From Nocardiopsis dassonvillei subsp. dassonvillei DSM 43111 (lineage in GTDB: Bacteria > Actinomycetota > Actinomycetes > Streptosporangiales > Streptosporangiaceae): a stretch of DNA of 64,000 nt. Positions within the stretch are counted from its first letter, which is position 1. The number at the start of each line of letters is the position of its first letter. Shown here piece after piece: positions 42,257-51,062 of this stretch. Under the pieces are notes generated by a model, which did not search any database, had not been told where the DNA came from, and saw only the letters and a list, made by a program, of their open reading frames with translations. The position numbers and the translations under genes were made by a program. The stretch spans positions 248,001 to 312,000 of the forward strand of contig NC_014211.1 of assembly GCF_000092985.1 (NCBI RefSeq), given 5' to 3'.

Positions 42257-42721
42257 GTGTCCGACCCGGTGCCGTCGATACGAACGTCCGACGCGGAACG
42301 CGACCGCGTGGCCCAGCTCCTCCAGGAGCACTTCGCCCAGGGGCGGCTGGACCACGAGGAGTTCACCGACCGCCTCGGCCGCGTCTACAAGGCCAGGACC
42401 ACGGATGAGCTGGCCACGGTCACCAACGACCTCCCCGAGCGCGACCTCGCGGACATCCGCGGGACCTCCTCCCGGGACGAGGAGTTCGCGGTGGCCCCTC
42501 CGATCAGCATGCGCGACCCGGCGCTGATGGTGCCGTGGGCCCTCTACGCCGGGGTCAACATCCTGTGCTTCGTCATCTGGCTGATCCTGTTCCTCACCAC
42601 CGACTACGACTACCCGTGGTTCCTGTGGGTCATGGGGCCGTGGGGCATCGTGATGGGCATGGTGACCGTGGGGGTCCTGGCCGGGCAGAAGCACCACTCC
42701 GAAGGCGACGGGACGCCCTAG
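42257..42721 (+). CDS. DUF1707 domain membrane protein
   Basis: 154 residues. Residues 7-60 match the DUF1707/SHOCT-like domain (IRTSDAERDRVAQLLQEHFA then GRLDHEEFTDRLGRVYKART), followed by a linker and two membrane segments (about 88-112 and 118-142). These proteins are abundant in actinobacteria and their function is unknown. GTG at 42257 is preferred (GAGG 10 nt upstream); GTG 42248 is possible. It lies between map and infA, where most actinobacteria have nothing or a small protein. Confidence 0.85.
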   Translation: MSDPVPSIRTSDAERDRVAQLLQEHFAQGRLDHEEFTDRLGRVYKARTTDELATVTNDLPERDLADIRGTSSRDEEFAVAPPISMRDPALMVPWALYAGVNILCFVIWLILFLTTDYDYPWFLWVMGPWGIVMGMVTVGVLAGQKHHSEGDGTP

Positions 42722-43021
42722 GGCGGAGGCCCGTGCCCGCCCGCGTCCCGGTGCGGTAGTGTGCTCCGTTCGGCGGTTAGGAGCACTTGCCGGAAGGGGA
42801 TAGACTGTCCATGCCCATACGCGGGCTGTTGGGTCAGTCTGCCTTCTTCGCGCCACGTCCTCCAACCGACGTTCGCCTTTTGCAGTTGGCCTGAACTTCC
42901 AGTGTCCCTCGGCGTCGGTGACGGCCATCCGCCGTTGCCGGGGCCGTAGCGTCATGCGGGGCCACTGGGGTCGCGTCGGGTTGTCCTGATCAACCAAACG
43001 ATGAGCGAGGCGTGGAAGGAC
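42722..43021 (+). other. intergenic region upstream of infA
   Basis: 300 bp without a supported gene. TAGACT at 42801-42806 and TAGTGT near 42757 are possible -10 elements for an infA-rpmJ-rpsM-rpsK-rpoA-rplQ transcript, but neither has a convincing -35. A 62-codon frame at 42761 has no ribosome-binding site and is rejected. Confidence 0.45.
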
Positions 43022-43243
43022 ATGGCCAAGAAAGACGGCGCCATCGAGATCGAGGGTTCCGTTGTCGAGTCCCTACCCAACGCTATGTTCAAGGTAGAGC
43101 TCGACAACGGGCACCAGGTCCTTGCCCACATCAGCGGCAAGATGCGGATGAACTACATCCGTATTCTCCCCGACGACCGGGTCGTCGTGGAGCTGAGCCC
43201 GTACGACCTCACGCGCGGGCGCATCGTTTACCGCTACAAGTAG
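43022..43243 (+). CDS. infA: translation initiation factor IF-1
   Basis: 73 residues, OB fold, MAKKDGAIEIEGSVVESLPN to RGRIVYRYK: the exact usual length. The ATG at 43022 follows GTGGAAGGAC; an in-frame ATG at 43001 would add seven residues foreign to IF-1. IF-1 blocks the A site of the 30S subunit during initiation. Confidence 0.97.
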   Translation: MAKKDGAIEIEGSVVESLPNAMFKVELDNGHQVLAHISGKMRMNYIRILPDDRVVVELSPYDLTRGRIVYRYK

Positions 43244-43290
43244 CCCCTCACGGGCCTCGCGGCCCGGGAGAGTATGAGTTCGGAGTCACC

Positions 43291-43404
43291 ATGAAGGTCA
43301 AGCCGAGCGTGAAGAAGATCTGCGCGAAGTGCCGCGTGATCCGCCGTAACGGCCGGATCATGGTCATTTGCTCGGACCCGCGGCACAAGCAGCGCCAGGG
43401 TTAG
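43291..43404 (+). CDS. rpmJ: 50S ribosomal protein L36 (zinc-binding)
   Basis: 37 residues: MKVKPSVKKICAKCRVIRRN ending CSDPRHKQRQG, with the C-x2-C-x12-C-x4-H zinc ribbon. Standard position between infA and rpsM. ATG at 43291 after a CGGAGTCACC ribosome-binding site. Confidence 0.97.
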   Translation: MKVKPSVKKICAKCRVIRRNGRIMVICSDPRHKQRQG

Positions 43405-43624
43405 TCACCCCCGCTCCGCTCGCCGCGGCTTCACACACCGCGATCGGCCCGGCCGGTGCGCCAGCACCGCACCGGGCGCACGACACAACGAAAACCTGTT
43501 CCGACTCCCGCCGCCAGTGCGGCGCGGGAGCCACCCCCGGTCGGAGGCCGGGGCCTCGTCGATTGGGCGACGAGAGGGTGGAACGGGCCAGACCTCCGCA
43601 TAGGGCATTAGGAGTCTCGCCCAC

Positions 43625-44005
43625 ATGGCACGTATCGAAGGCGTTGACCTTCCCCGCGACAAGCGGGTGGAGATCGCTCTCACGTACATCTTCGGGATCG
43701 GGCGCACCCGCGCCCTGGAGACCCTGAAGAGCACCGGCGTCGACGGCAACACGCGCGTCTACGAGCTGACCGAGGAAGACCTCGTCAAGCTGCGCGAGTG
43801 GATCGGCTCGAACTACCAGGTCGAGGGTGACCTGCGCCGTGAGGTGCAGGGCGACATCCGCCGCAAGATGGAGATCGGTAGCTACCAGGGCATCCGCCAC
43901 CGCCGTGGGCTCCCGGTCCGCGGTCAGCGCACGCAGACCAACGCGCGCACCCGCAAGGGCAAGAAGAAGACCGTGGCCGGTAAGAAGAAGGCCGGTAAGA
44001 AGTAG
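43625..44005 (+). CDS. rpsM: 30S ribosomal protein S13
   Basis: 126 residues, MARIEGVDLPRDKRVEIALT; RHRRGLPVRGQRTQTNARTR is the conserved tail contacting tRNA, ending in a Lys-rich stretch. S13 forms intersubunit bridges in the 30S head. ATG at 43625 after a TTAGGAGTCTCGCCCAC segment. The 220-bp gap from rpmJ holds no supported gene. Confidence 0.97.
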   Translation: MARIEGVDLPRDKRVEIALTYIFGIGRTRALETLKSTGVDGNTRVYELTEEDLVKLREWIGSNYQVEGDLRREVQGDIRRKMEIGSYQGIRHRRGLPVRGQRTQTNARTRKGKKKTVAGKKKAGKK

Positions 44006-44076
44006 TCCGCTCGGACTGGACTGTAAACACGCGTCCGGGAACGACAACGGACCGATGATCTCTGGGAGTTTCGCTC

Positions 44077-44481
<405 letters not shown>

Positions 44482-44490
44482 TCCCGCACC

Positions 44491-44561
44491 GGCGCCCGCG
44501 CACCTACCCGCGCGGGCGCCGCGCCTGGTTCCGCGCGCTCCCCTGCGGGGGGACCGCGCGG
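44491..44561 (+). promoter_or_regulatory. two hairpins between rpsK and rpoA
   Basis: GGCGCCCGCGC/GCGCGGGCGCC (44491-44520) is a perfect 11-bp stem; CCGCGCG...CGCGCGG (44531-44561) is a second. They occupy the place of the missing rpsD and could be a partial terminator or processing site ahead of rpoA. Confidence 0.5.
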
Positions 44562-44654
44562 ACGGGGTAGGAATCCGAGTAGTGGACACCGATGTGGTGT
44601 CCGCCGGGTGGCCGTCAAATAGCGGGCGGCCATGTGGAAGGGAAGACACGGACC

Positions 44655-45677
44655 ATGTTGATCGCACAGCGTCCCACGCTCACCGAGGAAGCCTCCTCGG
44701 ACCTGCGCTCGAAGTTCGTCATCGAGCCGCTGGAGCCGGGCTTCGGCTACACCATCGGCAACTCGCTTCGGCGCACCCTGCTGTCCTCCATCCCCGGCGC
44801 GGCTGTCACGAGCATCCGCATCGAGGGCGTCGAGCACGAGTTCACCACCGTGCCCGGTGTCAAGGAGGACGTCACCGAGATGATCCTCAACCTCAAGGGC
44901 CTGGTCGTCAGCTCCGAGCACGACGAGCCGGTGCTGATGTACCTGCGCAAGCAGGGCCCCGGTGTGGTGACCGCCGCGGACATCGCTCCGCCGGCCGGTG
45001 TCGAGGTGCACAACCCCGACCTGCACATCGCCACGCTCAACGGCAAGGGCAAGCTGGAGATGGAGCTGACGGTCGAGCGCGGCCGCGGCTACGTCTCGGC
45101 GACGCAGAACAAGCAGGCGGGACAGGAGATCGGCCGCATCCCGATCGACTCCATCTACTCCCCGGTCCTGCGTGTGACCTACAAGGTCGAGGCCACCCGT
45201 GTCGAGCAGCGCACCGACTTCGACCGCCTGATCGTGGACATCGAGACCAAGCCGGCCATCCGTCCCCGGGACGCGGTCGCCAGCGCGGGCAAGACCCTGG
45301 TCGAGCTGTTCGGTCTGGCGCGTGAGCTCAACGTCGACGCCGAGGGCATCGACATGGGCCCGTCGCCCACGGACGCCGCCCTGGCGGCGGACCTGGCGCT
45401 GCCGATCGAGGACCTCAACCTCACGGTCCGGTCCTACAACTGCCTCAAGCGTGAGGGCATCCACAGCGTCGGTGAGCTGGTTGCCCGCTCCGAGCAGGAC
45501 CTGTTGGACATCCGCAACTTCGGTGCCAAGTCCATCGACGAGGTCAAGCAGAAGCTCGTCGACATGGGCCTGTCGCTGAAGGACTCCCCGCCCGGATTCG
45601 ACCCCAGCTCGGCGGCCGACTCCTACAGCTCCGAGGACGACGAGGGCGAGTCCTTCGTCGAGACGGAGCAGTACTAA
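44655..45677 (+). CDS. rpoA: DNA-directed RNA polymerase subunit alpha
   Basis: 340 residues. The N-terminal dimerisation domain (about 1-230) includes LEPGFGYTIGNSLRRTLLSS, and the C-terminal domain (about 250-325) carries the DNA/activator-binding helices in RSYNCLKREGIHSVGELV and NFGAKSIDEVKQKL. It nucleates core polymerase assembly. The acidic tail ends GESFVETEQY. ATG at 44655 after GGAAGGGAAGACACGGACC. Confidence 0.98.
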   Translation: MLIAQRPTLTEEASSDLRSKFVIEPLEPGFGYTIGNSLRRTLLSSIPGAAVTSIRIEGVEHEFTTVPGVKEDVTEMILNLKGLVVSSEHDEPVLMYLRKQGPGVVTAADIAPPAGVEVHNPDLHIATLNGKGKLEMELTVERGRGYVSATQNKQAGQEIGRIPIDSIYSPVLRVTYKVEATRVEQRTDFDRLIVDIETKPAIRPRDAVASAGKTLVELFGLARELNVDAEGIDMGPSPTDAALAADLALPIEDLNLTVRSYNCLKREGIHSVGELVARSEQDLLDIRNFGAKSIDEVKQKLVDMGLSLKDSPPGFDPSSAADSYSSEDDEGESFVETEQY

Positions 45678-45747
45678 CCGACCTTCGTCGCCCACATGGT
45701 CCCCGGCCGAGTGCGGCCGCGGACCGCATCACTAGGAGAACGACACC

Positions 45748-46287
45748 ATGCCCACGCCTACCAAGGGCGCCCGTCTGGGTTCCGGGCCCGCTCACGAGCG
45801 GCACATCCTGGCGAACCTCGCCACCTCGCTGTTCCAGCACGGCCGCATCCGCACCACCGAGGCCAAGGCCAAGCGCCTGCGCCCGTACGCGGAGAAGCTG
45901 ATCACCCTCGGCAAGCGCGGTGACCTGCACGCCCGCCGCCAGGTCCTGACCAAGATCACGGACAAGGCCGTCGTGCACGAGCTCTTCACCGAGATCGGCC
46001 CGCGCTACGAGAACCGTCCCGGTGGCTACACCCGGATCACCAAGATCGGTCCGCGCAAGGGTGACAACGCCCCGATGGCCGTGATCGAGCTGGTCGAGGC
46101 CCTGAGCGCCCAGGCCGCCGCCCCGGCCGCCAAGCCCGCGGCGCAGGAGGCCGAGGAGCCCAAGGCCGACGCGACCACCGCCGTGGCGGACGAGGCCGGC
46201 GACCAGCCGGCGGAGGACACCACCTCCGACCAGACCGCCAAGGCCGACGAGACGGCCCAGGCGGAGGGCCCGGCTGACGACAAGTAG
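45748..46287 (+). CDS. rplQ: 50S ribosomal protein L17
   Basis: 179 residues. The conserved L17 core (RLGSGPAHERHILANLATSL to about residue 118) is followed by a 60-residue acidic Ala/Glu/Asp-rich tail, an extension seen in actinobacterial L17. L17 is near the exit tunnel. ATG at 45748 after TAGGAGAACGACACC. A strong terminator lies 49 nt after the stop. Confidence 0.97.
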   Translation: MPTPTKGARLGSGPAHERHILANLATSLFQHGRIRTTEAKAKRLRPYAEKLITLGKRGDLHARRQVLTKITDKAVVHELFTEIGPRYENRPGGYTRITKIGPRKGDNAPMAVIELVEALSAQAAAPAAKPAAQEAEEPKADATTAVADEAGDQPAEDTTSDQTAKADETAQAEGPADDK

Positions 46288-46336
46288 CGTGCGGGGCGCG
46301 GGGACGCGAACGCGTCCCGCGCACGCACCGCTCGGC

Positions 46337-46376
46337 GAGTGCCCGATCCCCGCGGGGGTCGGGCACTCGTCTTTTT
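46337..46376 (+). terminator. rho-independent terminator of the alpha operon
   Basis: 14-bp stem (46337-46350 with 46355-46368, one T-G pair), CGCG loop, followed by GTCTTTTT. It lies directly upstream of truA, so truA depends on readthrough or an unseen promoter. Confidence 0.85.
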
Positions 46377-46401
46377 CGTGGACGCGGAGGAGTGGCGGGT
46401 T

Positions 46402-47241
46402 ATGGACGAGACGACGGTCCGGGTGCGGTTGGACGTGGCCTACGACGGCACGGACTTCTCCGGGTGGGCCGCGCAGCCAGGTCGGCGCACGGTGCAGGGC
46501 GAGCTGGAGGCGGCTCTGGCGCGGGTGCTGCGCCTGCCGGAGGTGTCGCTGACGTGCGCGGGGCGCACGGACGCCGGTGTGCACGCGCGGGGGCAGGTGG
46601 CGCAGGCCGACATCCCCGCGCGGACGTGGGAGAGCGAGGGGGAGCGCGTGCTCCGGCGCCTGGCCGGGGTGCTGCCCAAGGACGTGCGGGTGCGCGCGGC
46701 GCGGCTGGCGCCGCCCGGGTTCGACGCCCGGTTCTCGCCGCTGTTCCGGCGGTACCTGTACCGGGTGAGCGACGCGCCCTACGGGGTGGACCCGCTGCTG
46801 CGGCGGGACGTGCTGTGGCACCGCAGCCCGCTGGACGTGGACCGGATGAACGCTGCGGCGGAGCGCCTGGTGGGCGAGCACGACTTCGCGGCGTTCTGCA
46901 AGAGGCGCGAGGGCGCGACGACCATCCGGGAGCTGCTGCGCCTGGAGTGGACCCGGGTGGACGAGCACCTGCTGCACGGGACGATCCAGGCGGACGCGTT
47001 CTGCCACAACATGGTGCGCGCGCTCGTGGGCGCGCTCCTGGCGGTGGGCGACGGGCGCAGGGACGCGGACTGGCCGGGCAAGGTGCTCGGCGCCGGTACG
47101 CGGGACTCGTCGGTGCACGTGGTGGGGCCGCAGGGGCTCAGCCTGGAGGAGGTGCGCTACCCGGCCGACGAGGAGCTGGCCGTGCGCGCCTCGGCGACCC
47201 GCCGGGTGCGGGAGCTGCCGTGCCGGGGCCATTCGGACTGA
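46402..47241 (+). CDS. truA: tRNA pseudouridine(38-40) synthase TruA
   Basis: 279 residues. Catalytic Asp57 in CAGRTDAGVHARGQV, plus the substrate motif NMVRALVGALLAVG near the C-terminus. It converts U38-U40 of the anticodon arm to pseudouridine. ATG at 46402 (MDETTVRVRLDVAYDGTDFSG) has GGAGGAG upstream; earlier in-frame starts fall in the terminator. rplQ-truA linkage is conserved in actinobacteria. Confidence 0.95.
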   Translation: MDETTVRVRLDVAYDGTDFSGWAAQPGRRTVQGELEAALARVLRLPEVSLTCAGRTDAGVHARGQVAQADIPARTWESEGERVLRRLAGVLPKDVRVRAARLAPPGFDARFSPLFRRYLYRVSDAPYGVDPLLRRDVLWHRSPLDVDRMNAAAERLVGEHDFAAFCKRREGATTIRELLRLEWTRVDEHLLHGTIQADAFCHNMVRALVGALLAVGDGRRDADWPGKVLGAGTRDSSVHVVGPQGLSLEEVRYPADEELAVRASATRRVRELPCRGHSD

Positions 47242-47316
47242 GCGGCGGCTCCGAGAGCGCGGGCAGCACGAGGCGGCGGGGAGGGAACCCCCCCCCCTTT
47301 ACCAGGCTAGAGTCGC

Positions 47317-47344
47317 GCCGGACTCCGCGAAAGCGCGGAATCCG
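47317..47344 (+). terminator. hairpin after truA
   Basis: CCGGA/TCCGG and TCCGCG/CGCGGA stems with a single C-A mismatch and an AAAG loop. A run of nine C (47288-47296) lies just upstream. truA and the NUDIX gene converge here. Confidence 0.5.
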
Positions 47345-47394
47345 GCCTGTGGACAAGGGGAGGGGCACCGGTCTCCCGGATGCCCCCCGTGGCC

Positions 47395-48063
47395 TCAGTC
47401 GACGTGTGCCGGTCCCGGATCCATCCAGTGCCGGTGCAGCAGCGCGATCTGCTCGGGCAGTACCCGCGACACCGACAGCTCGGGCAGGTCGTCCACGTCG
47501 AACCATGCTCTGGCGCTGGTCTCGGCGCTGCTGAAGGCGCGGTCGCTGGTCCCGTCGCTGCTGGAGGCGGGGGCGGGGTCGGTCAGCGGCGCGCACACGA
47601 AGAGGAGCTTGTAGATGTGGCGGTCGTAGACCGGCACGTGGGGCCACAGGTGGCGGTCGAGGACCCCGGCGAGGTGGACCGCCCGCACGGCCAGCCCCGC
47701 CTCCTCGCGGACCTCGCGTTCGATCGCCTGCCTGGGGCTCTCCAGGACGTCGCACCACCCGCCGGGCAGGGTCCAGCGGTGGCCGTCCGAGATCTCGCGG
47801 ACGAGCAGGACCCGGCCGGAGGGGTCGAAGACGCCGCCGCGCACGTCGAGCTTGGGGGTGGTGTAACCGGCTGCCGAGGCCACCTCGCGCTCGTACCCGG
47901 GGAGCTCCCCGGCGGCCACCATCTGCATCAGGTCGCGGGCCAGGGCGCCGACGCGGTGGAACCGCCCGATGTCGAACTCGTTGGTGCTGTACGCCAGCCC
48001 CGACTCCGACTGCGCCGTCAACTCCATCGCGATGCGCCGGATCCGTTCGGCGGGTTCTGTCAT
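47395..48063 (-). CDS. NUDIX hydrolase with Nudix_N domain
   Basis: 222 residues. An N-terminal helical domain (about residues 8-60, AMELTAQSESGLAYSTNEFD) matches the region found in hydrolases of X-linked nucleoside diphosphates (PF12535-like). The complete Nudix box at 102-124 has Glu108 and REVREEAGL. It hydrolyses nucleoside-diphosphate-linked compounds, perhaps NDP-sugars or ADP-ribose; the substrate is not readable. ATG at 48063 (MTEPAERIRR), with CCGGAGGAGAG upstream on the minus strand. Confidence 0.9.
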   Translation of the reverse strand: MTEPAERIRRIAMELTAQSESGLAYSTNEFDIGRFHRVGALARDLMQMVAAGELPGYEREVASAAGYTTPKLDVRGGVFDPSGRVLLVREISDGHRWTLPGGWCDVLESPRQAIEREVREEAGLAVRAVHLAGVLDRHLWPHVPVYDRHIYKLLFVCAPLTDPAPASSSDGTSDRAFSSAETSARAWFDVDDLPELSVSRVLPEQIALLHRHWMDPGPAHVD

Positions 48064-48153
48064 CGTCACGCTCTCCTCCGGGGCTCGCGGACCGGCCCGC
48101 CGGGACTCCTGCCCGCCGCGGGCGCCGACGGAACCCGCCCGTGGACACGAAGA

Positions 48154-48180
48154 AGGGGCACCCGGACGCCGGGTGCCCCT
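48154..48180 (-). terminator. terminator of the Pro-rich membrane protein gene
   Basis: AGGGGCACCCG/CGGGTGCCCCT, 11-12 bp perfect, followed on the minus strand by TCTTCGTG. It lies 20 nt beyond the stop codon at 48200. Confidence 0.75.
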
Positions 48181-48199
48181 CGCGGGTGCCGGTGACCGC

Positions 48200-50077
48200 T
48201 CAGCCGCGGTTCTCACTGAGGCTGGTGTGGGCCTCCTGGAGGAAGCCCTCGCTGATGGCGCGCAGCTCGGTGGCGGACTCGCTCTCGGCGCCCTCCTCGG
48301 TGCCGTCGCTGTTGGCCGCCAGGGAGAAGAGCAGGTAGCGGCCCCACTGGCCGCTGCTGCCGTGGCCGCCGGAGTGCCCCAGGCGCTCGGCGGGGCTGCC
48401 CTCCTCGCCGGGCAGACCGGCGAACCACTGGGTGGCCACCAGGTCCTGTGCCTCCATCGCGGTGGCCGCCTCCTCGCCGGTGGGCATGGCGGCGACGCCC
48501 ACGGTCACCGCGTGGCCCTCGTCCTCGCTGAGGTAGGAGGCGCGCACCATCTGGCGGCACTCGTTGTCGGCGAGCACCTGGCCGTAGTCGCCGTGGGCCC
48601 CGGCGGCGCAGTCCTCGGTGTCCTCGACGGCCACGCGGGTGAACGTGCCCTGGCCCTCGACCTCCATGCTCTCGGGGAAGAGGGCCTCGACGTCGAGCGC
48701 GCCCGGGTCGTCGGCCTCGTCGGCGACGGTCGTGGCGTTCGCACCGCCCGAGCCCATGCTGGTGGCGAGGAAGAACGTCCCGCCGCCCGCCAGGACCAGC
48801 AGCACGGCGAAACCGGCGATCATCATGATCCGGCGCTTGCGGGCGCGCGCGTCCGCGCCGCCGTCACCGTACCGGTAGTCGTCGTCGTTGTTGTAGCCGT
48901 CGTAGTCGTCGTAGTCGTTGATCCCCTGGGCGTCGAACTGCGCGGTGTCCACACCGGCGTCGTCGGGGACCTCGTCCCGGAACAGGGGACGGCCGCCGGG
49001 CGAGGCGGGGACGGGGCTGATGTGCTGCGTGGCGCCCATCGCGTCCGGGGGGAACACGGGCTCCTCCCGGCCGGGCGCCGGGAGCGCGGCGGGGGGCTGC
49101 TGCGGGGCCTGGAAGGCCTGCTGGGCGGACGGGGGAGCCGAACCGGGGGGCATGCCCGGGGGAGGGCTGACGGGCGCTCCGGGGTGGCCGGGAGCGCCGG
49201 GACGGCCCTGCGGTACGCCCTGCGTGCCGGGGGGGAACCCCGGGACGGGGCCCTGGGGTCCGGGCCGCTGGCCGGGGGCGTGCGGCGGCACGGGGGCGCC
49301 GGGAGGGAGGGCCCCGGGCGGAAGGGGCTGGCCGTGCTGTCCGGGCTGGCCCGGGGCGGCGTTCTGTCCGGGGGGTACGTGCGGGCCCGACGGCTGACCC
49401 ATGCCCGGGTGGCCGCCGGTGGGGGCCTGGTGCGGGGGGTGCGCGCCCGTGGGCGCCCGCATCGGCGCCTGGCCGCCGGTGGGGGCTCCGTGCGGCGGGA
49501 ACTGGCCGCCGGTGCCCTGCTGCGGCTGTCCGGGGTGCACGGGCGCCTGCTGCCCGCCGGCGCCCTGCTGGGGCTGCCCCGGAAGCGCGGGGGTCTGGCC
49601 GCCGGTGGGCGCGCCCACCGGGCCGCCGGGGTAGCCGGGCGCGCCCTGGGGCTGCCCTCCGTGGCCGTACGGCGGGATCTGGGGGTTCTGGGGGTGCTGC
49701 GGGCCGCTCGGGGGCTGGGGCGGAGCCTGCGGGCCGCTCGGCCCGCCCTGACCGCCGGGGTAGCCGGGCGCGCCCTGGGGCTGCCCTCCCTGGCCGTACG
49801 GCGGGATCTGGGGGCCGCTCGGCTGCGCGGGGGAGTGGTGGTGCTGCGGGTACGGGGGATGCTGGCCGGACGGGGGCGCGCCGTGTGTCTGCTGCGGCCC
49901 CGATGTGGGATGCTGGCCCTCGGCGTGGGAGGGCGATGACCCGAGCAGGTCCTGGCCGTCACCGGCCTCCGGTCCGACGGGTCTGCCGTCGGGACCGTAC
50001 TGTGGCTGGTTCGGATGGGTACTGATGGGAGTCTCCGAGGGCTCTGGGGGTGGGACTGGGCCGCGGTCCACCGGCAC
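48200..50077 (-). CDS. Pro/Gly/Gln-rich single-pass membrane protein
   Basis: About 625 residues from GTG 50077 (GTG 50071 also possible). Residues 1 to about 380 are Pro/Gly/Gln-rich and repetitive (IPPYGQGGQPQGAPGYPGG occurs twice; the DNA copies differ by one base over about 60 bp, 129 bp apart). A Tyr/Asp-rich stretch (YDDYDGYNNDDDYRYGDG) and a basic patch precede one membrane segment (IMMIAGFAVLLVLAGGGTFF). The last about 200 residues form an extracytoplasmic domain with two Cys (AVEDTEDCAAGA, DNECRQMV). This architecture is common in actinobacteria and of unknown function. The ribosome-binding site is weak, and codon bias suggests that the true N-terminus begins at ATG 50169 in another frame (see findings). 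Confidence 0.75.
   Translation of the reverse strand: MPVDRGPVPPPEPSETPISTHPNQPQYGPDGRPVGPEAGDGQDLLGSSPSHAEGQHPTSGPQQTHGAPPSGQHPPYPQHHHSPAQPSGPQIPPYGQGGQPQGAPGYPGGQGGPSGPQAPPQPPSGPQHPQNPQIPPYGHGGQPQGAPGYPGGPVGAPTGGQTPALPGQPQQGAGGQQAPVHPGQPQQGTGGQFPPHGAPTGGQAPMRAPTGAHPPHQAPTGGHPGMGQPSGPHVPPGQNAAPGQPGQHGQPLPPGALPPGAPVPPHAPGQRPGPQGPVPGFPPGTQGVPQGRPGAPGHPGAPVSPPPGMPPGSAPPSAQQAFQAPQQPPAALPAPGREEPVFPPDAMGATQHISPVPASPGGRPLFRDEVPDDAGVDTAQFDAQGINDYDDYDGYNNDDDYRYGDGGADARARKRRIMMIAGFAVLLVLAGGGTFFLATSMGSGGANATTVADEADDPGALDVEALFPESMEVEGQGTFTRVAVEDTEDCAAGAHGDYGQVLADNECRQMVRASYLSEDEGHAVTVGVAAMPTGEEAATAMEAQDLVATQWFAGLPGEEGSPAERLGHSGGHGSSGQWGRYLLFSLAANSDGTEEGAESESATELRAISEGFLQEAHTSLSENRG
49623..49815. repeat. 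direct repeats in the Pro-rich gene
   Basis: A block of about 60 bp beginning CCGCCGGGGTAGCCGGG occurs at 49623 and 49752 with a single difference, 129 bp (43 codons) apart, in frame. Confidence 0.9.
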
Positions 50078-50339
50078 GTGGCCTGGGCCGCGCGGTGCCG
50101 TCCGTTCCGGGTTCCCGTGGTGTCGGCGACCGTGACGGGCGTCTCCAAGGTCGCGTCGGTGCCCGTCATCACGGGAGCAGACCGGCCTTTCGGTGCAAGC
50201 GTAGCCAACGCGGGGGCGGGAACAGGACGAAGCACTCCCGGCAACGGGCATAATAAAAGACGGAGAGGTCACGGATGTGACCCCGTGCCGGTGTTTTCCC
50301 CGCCGAGCGCGGTCCGGCCGGTCCGCCCCGCCGCTGGCT
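50078..50339. other. divergent intergenic region, minus-strand leader side
   Basis: Upstream part of the Pro-rich gene. On the minus strand TACGCT (50203-50198) could be a -10 box about 30 nt before an ATG at 50169. That frame has strongly G/C third positions as far as about 50050, so part of this region may in fact be coding. No -35 match was found. Confidence 0.4.
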
Positions 50340-50369
50340 TTGACCTGCGCGGCGGTGGCCAGGTAGGAT
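50340..50369 (+). promoter_or_regulatory. promoter of rplM-rpsI
   Basis: TTGACC (50340-50345), 18-nt spacer, TAGGAT (50364-50369). Predicted start near 50376 leaves a 200-nt leader that ends in an imperfect hairpin (CCCCATTCCC-gcac-GGGATGGGG, about 50522-50546) just before the ribosome-binding region. The leader may be regulatory. Confidence 0.75.
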
Positions 50370-50575
50370 ATTCCGTCGTTGTGCGTTGAGTTGCCGTGGG
50401 CCCCGACCACCGGGCGCCGATCCACGCACCATCGTCTGCGCACTCACCATTCGGAGAGTCCTGTGACATGGCACGGGATATCCGGCCAGACGCCCCCGCA
50501 ACCGCGGGTGTGTATACGAGTCCCCCATTCCCGCACGGGATGGGGCAGCCGACTGAAGAGCGAAGGCAAACGATC

Positions 50576-51025
50576 GTGCGCACATACAGCCCCAAACCAA
50601 ACGATGTCCAGCGTCAGTGGCACGTTGTCGACGCTACCGATCTCGTGCTCGGGCGTATGGCGAGCCAGGTTGCCACGCTGCTTCGGGGCAAGCACAAGCC
50701 GTACTACGCGCCCCACATCGACACCGGCGACTTCGTGATCGTCGTGAACGCCGACAAGGTCGCCCTGACCGGCAAGAAGCTGGAGCAGAAGCGCGCCTAC
50801 CGCCACTCCGGCTACCCGGGCGGCCTGCGCTCCGTCTCCTACGCCGACCTGCTGGAGAAGAACCCCGAGCGGGCCGTCGAGAAGGCCGTCAAGGGCATGC
50901 TCCCCAAGGGCTCCCTGGGCCGCCAGATGGCCAAGAAGCTCAAGGTGTACGCCGGTCCGGAGCACCCGCACCAGGCCCAGCAGCCGGTTGCGTTCGAAAT
51001 CACCAAGATCGAGCAGCCCGCCTAG
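50576..51025 (+). CDS. rplM: 50S ribosomal protein L13
   Basis: 149 residues from GTG 50576 (MRTYSPKPNDVQRQWHVVDA); the signature VKGMLPKGSLGRQMAKKLKVY is complete. In-frame starts up to 50396 lie within the leader and add sequence foreign to L13. L13 is an early 50S assembly protein. rpsI follows 37 nt downstream, the universal L13-S9 pair. Confidence 0.97.
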   Translation: MRTYSPKPNDVQRQWHVVDATDLVLGRMASQVATLLRGKHKPYYAPHIDTGDFVIVVNADKVALTGKKLEQKRAYRHSGYPGGLRSVSYADLLEKNPERAVEKAVKGMLPKGSLGRQMAKKLKVYAGPEHPHQAQQPVAFEITKIEQPA

Positions 51026-51062
51026 GCGTTCGCAGACTTTTACAGAGAGCACGAGGAGAACC

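Noticed and set aside
42761..42949. 62-codon frame upstream of infA
   Set aside because: No ribosome-binding site, poor codon bias and no similarity to anything known.
48823..50244. Alternative minus-strand frame over the Pro-rich gene as a whole protein
   Set aside because: Lacks the membrane segment and becomes Arg/Pro/Ser/Thr-rich after about 50050; only its first about 40 codons look coding, which is reported as a possible frame error instead.
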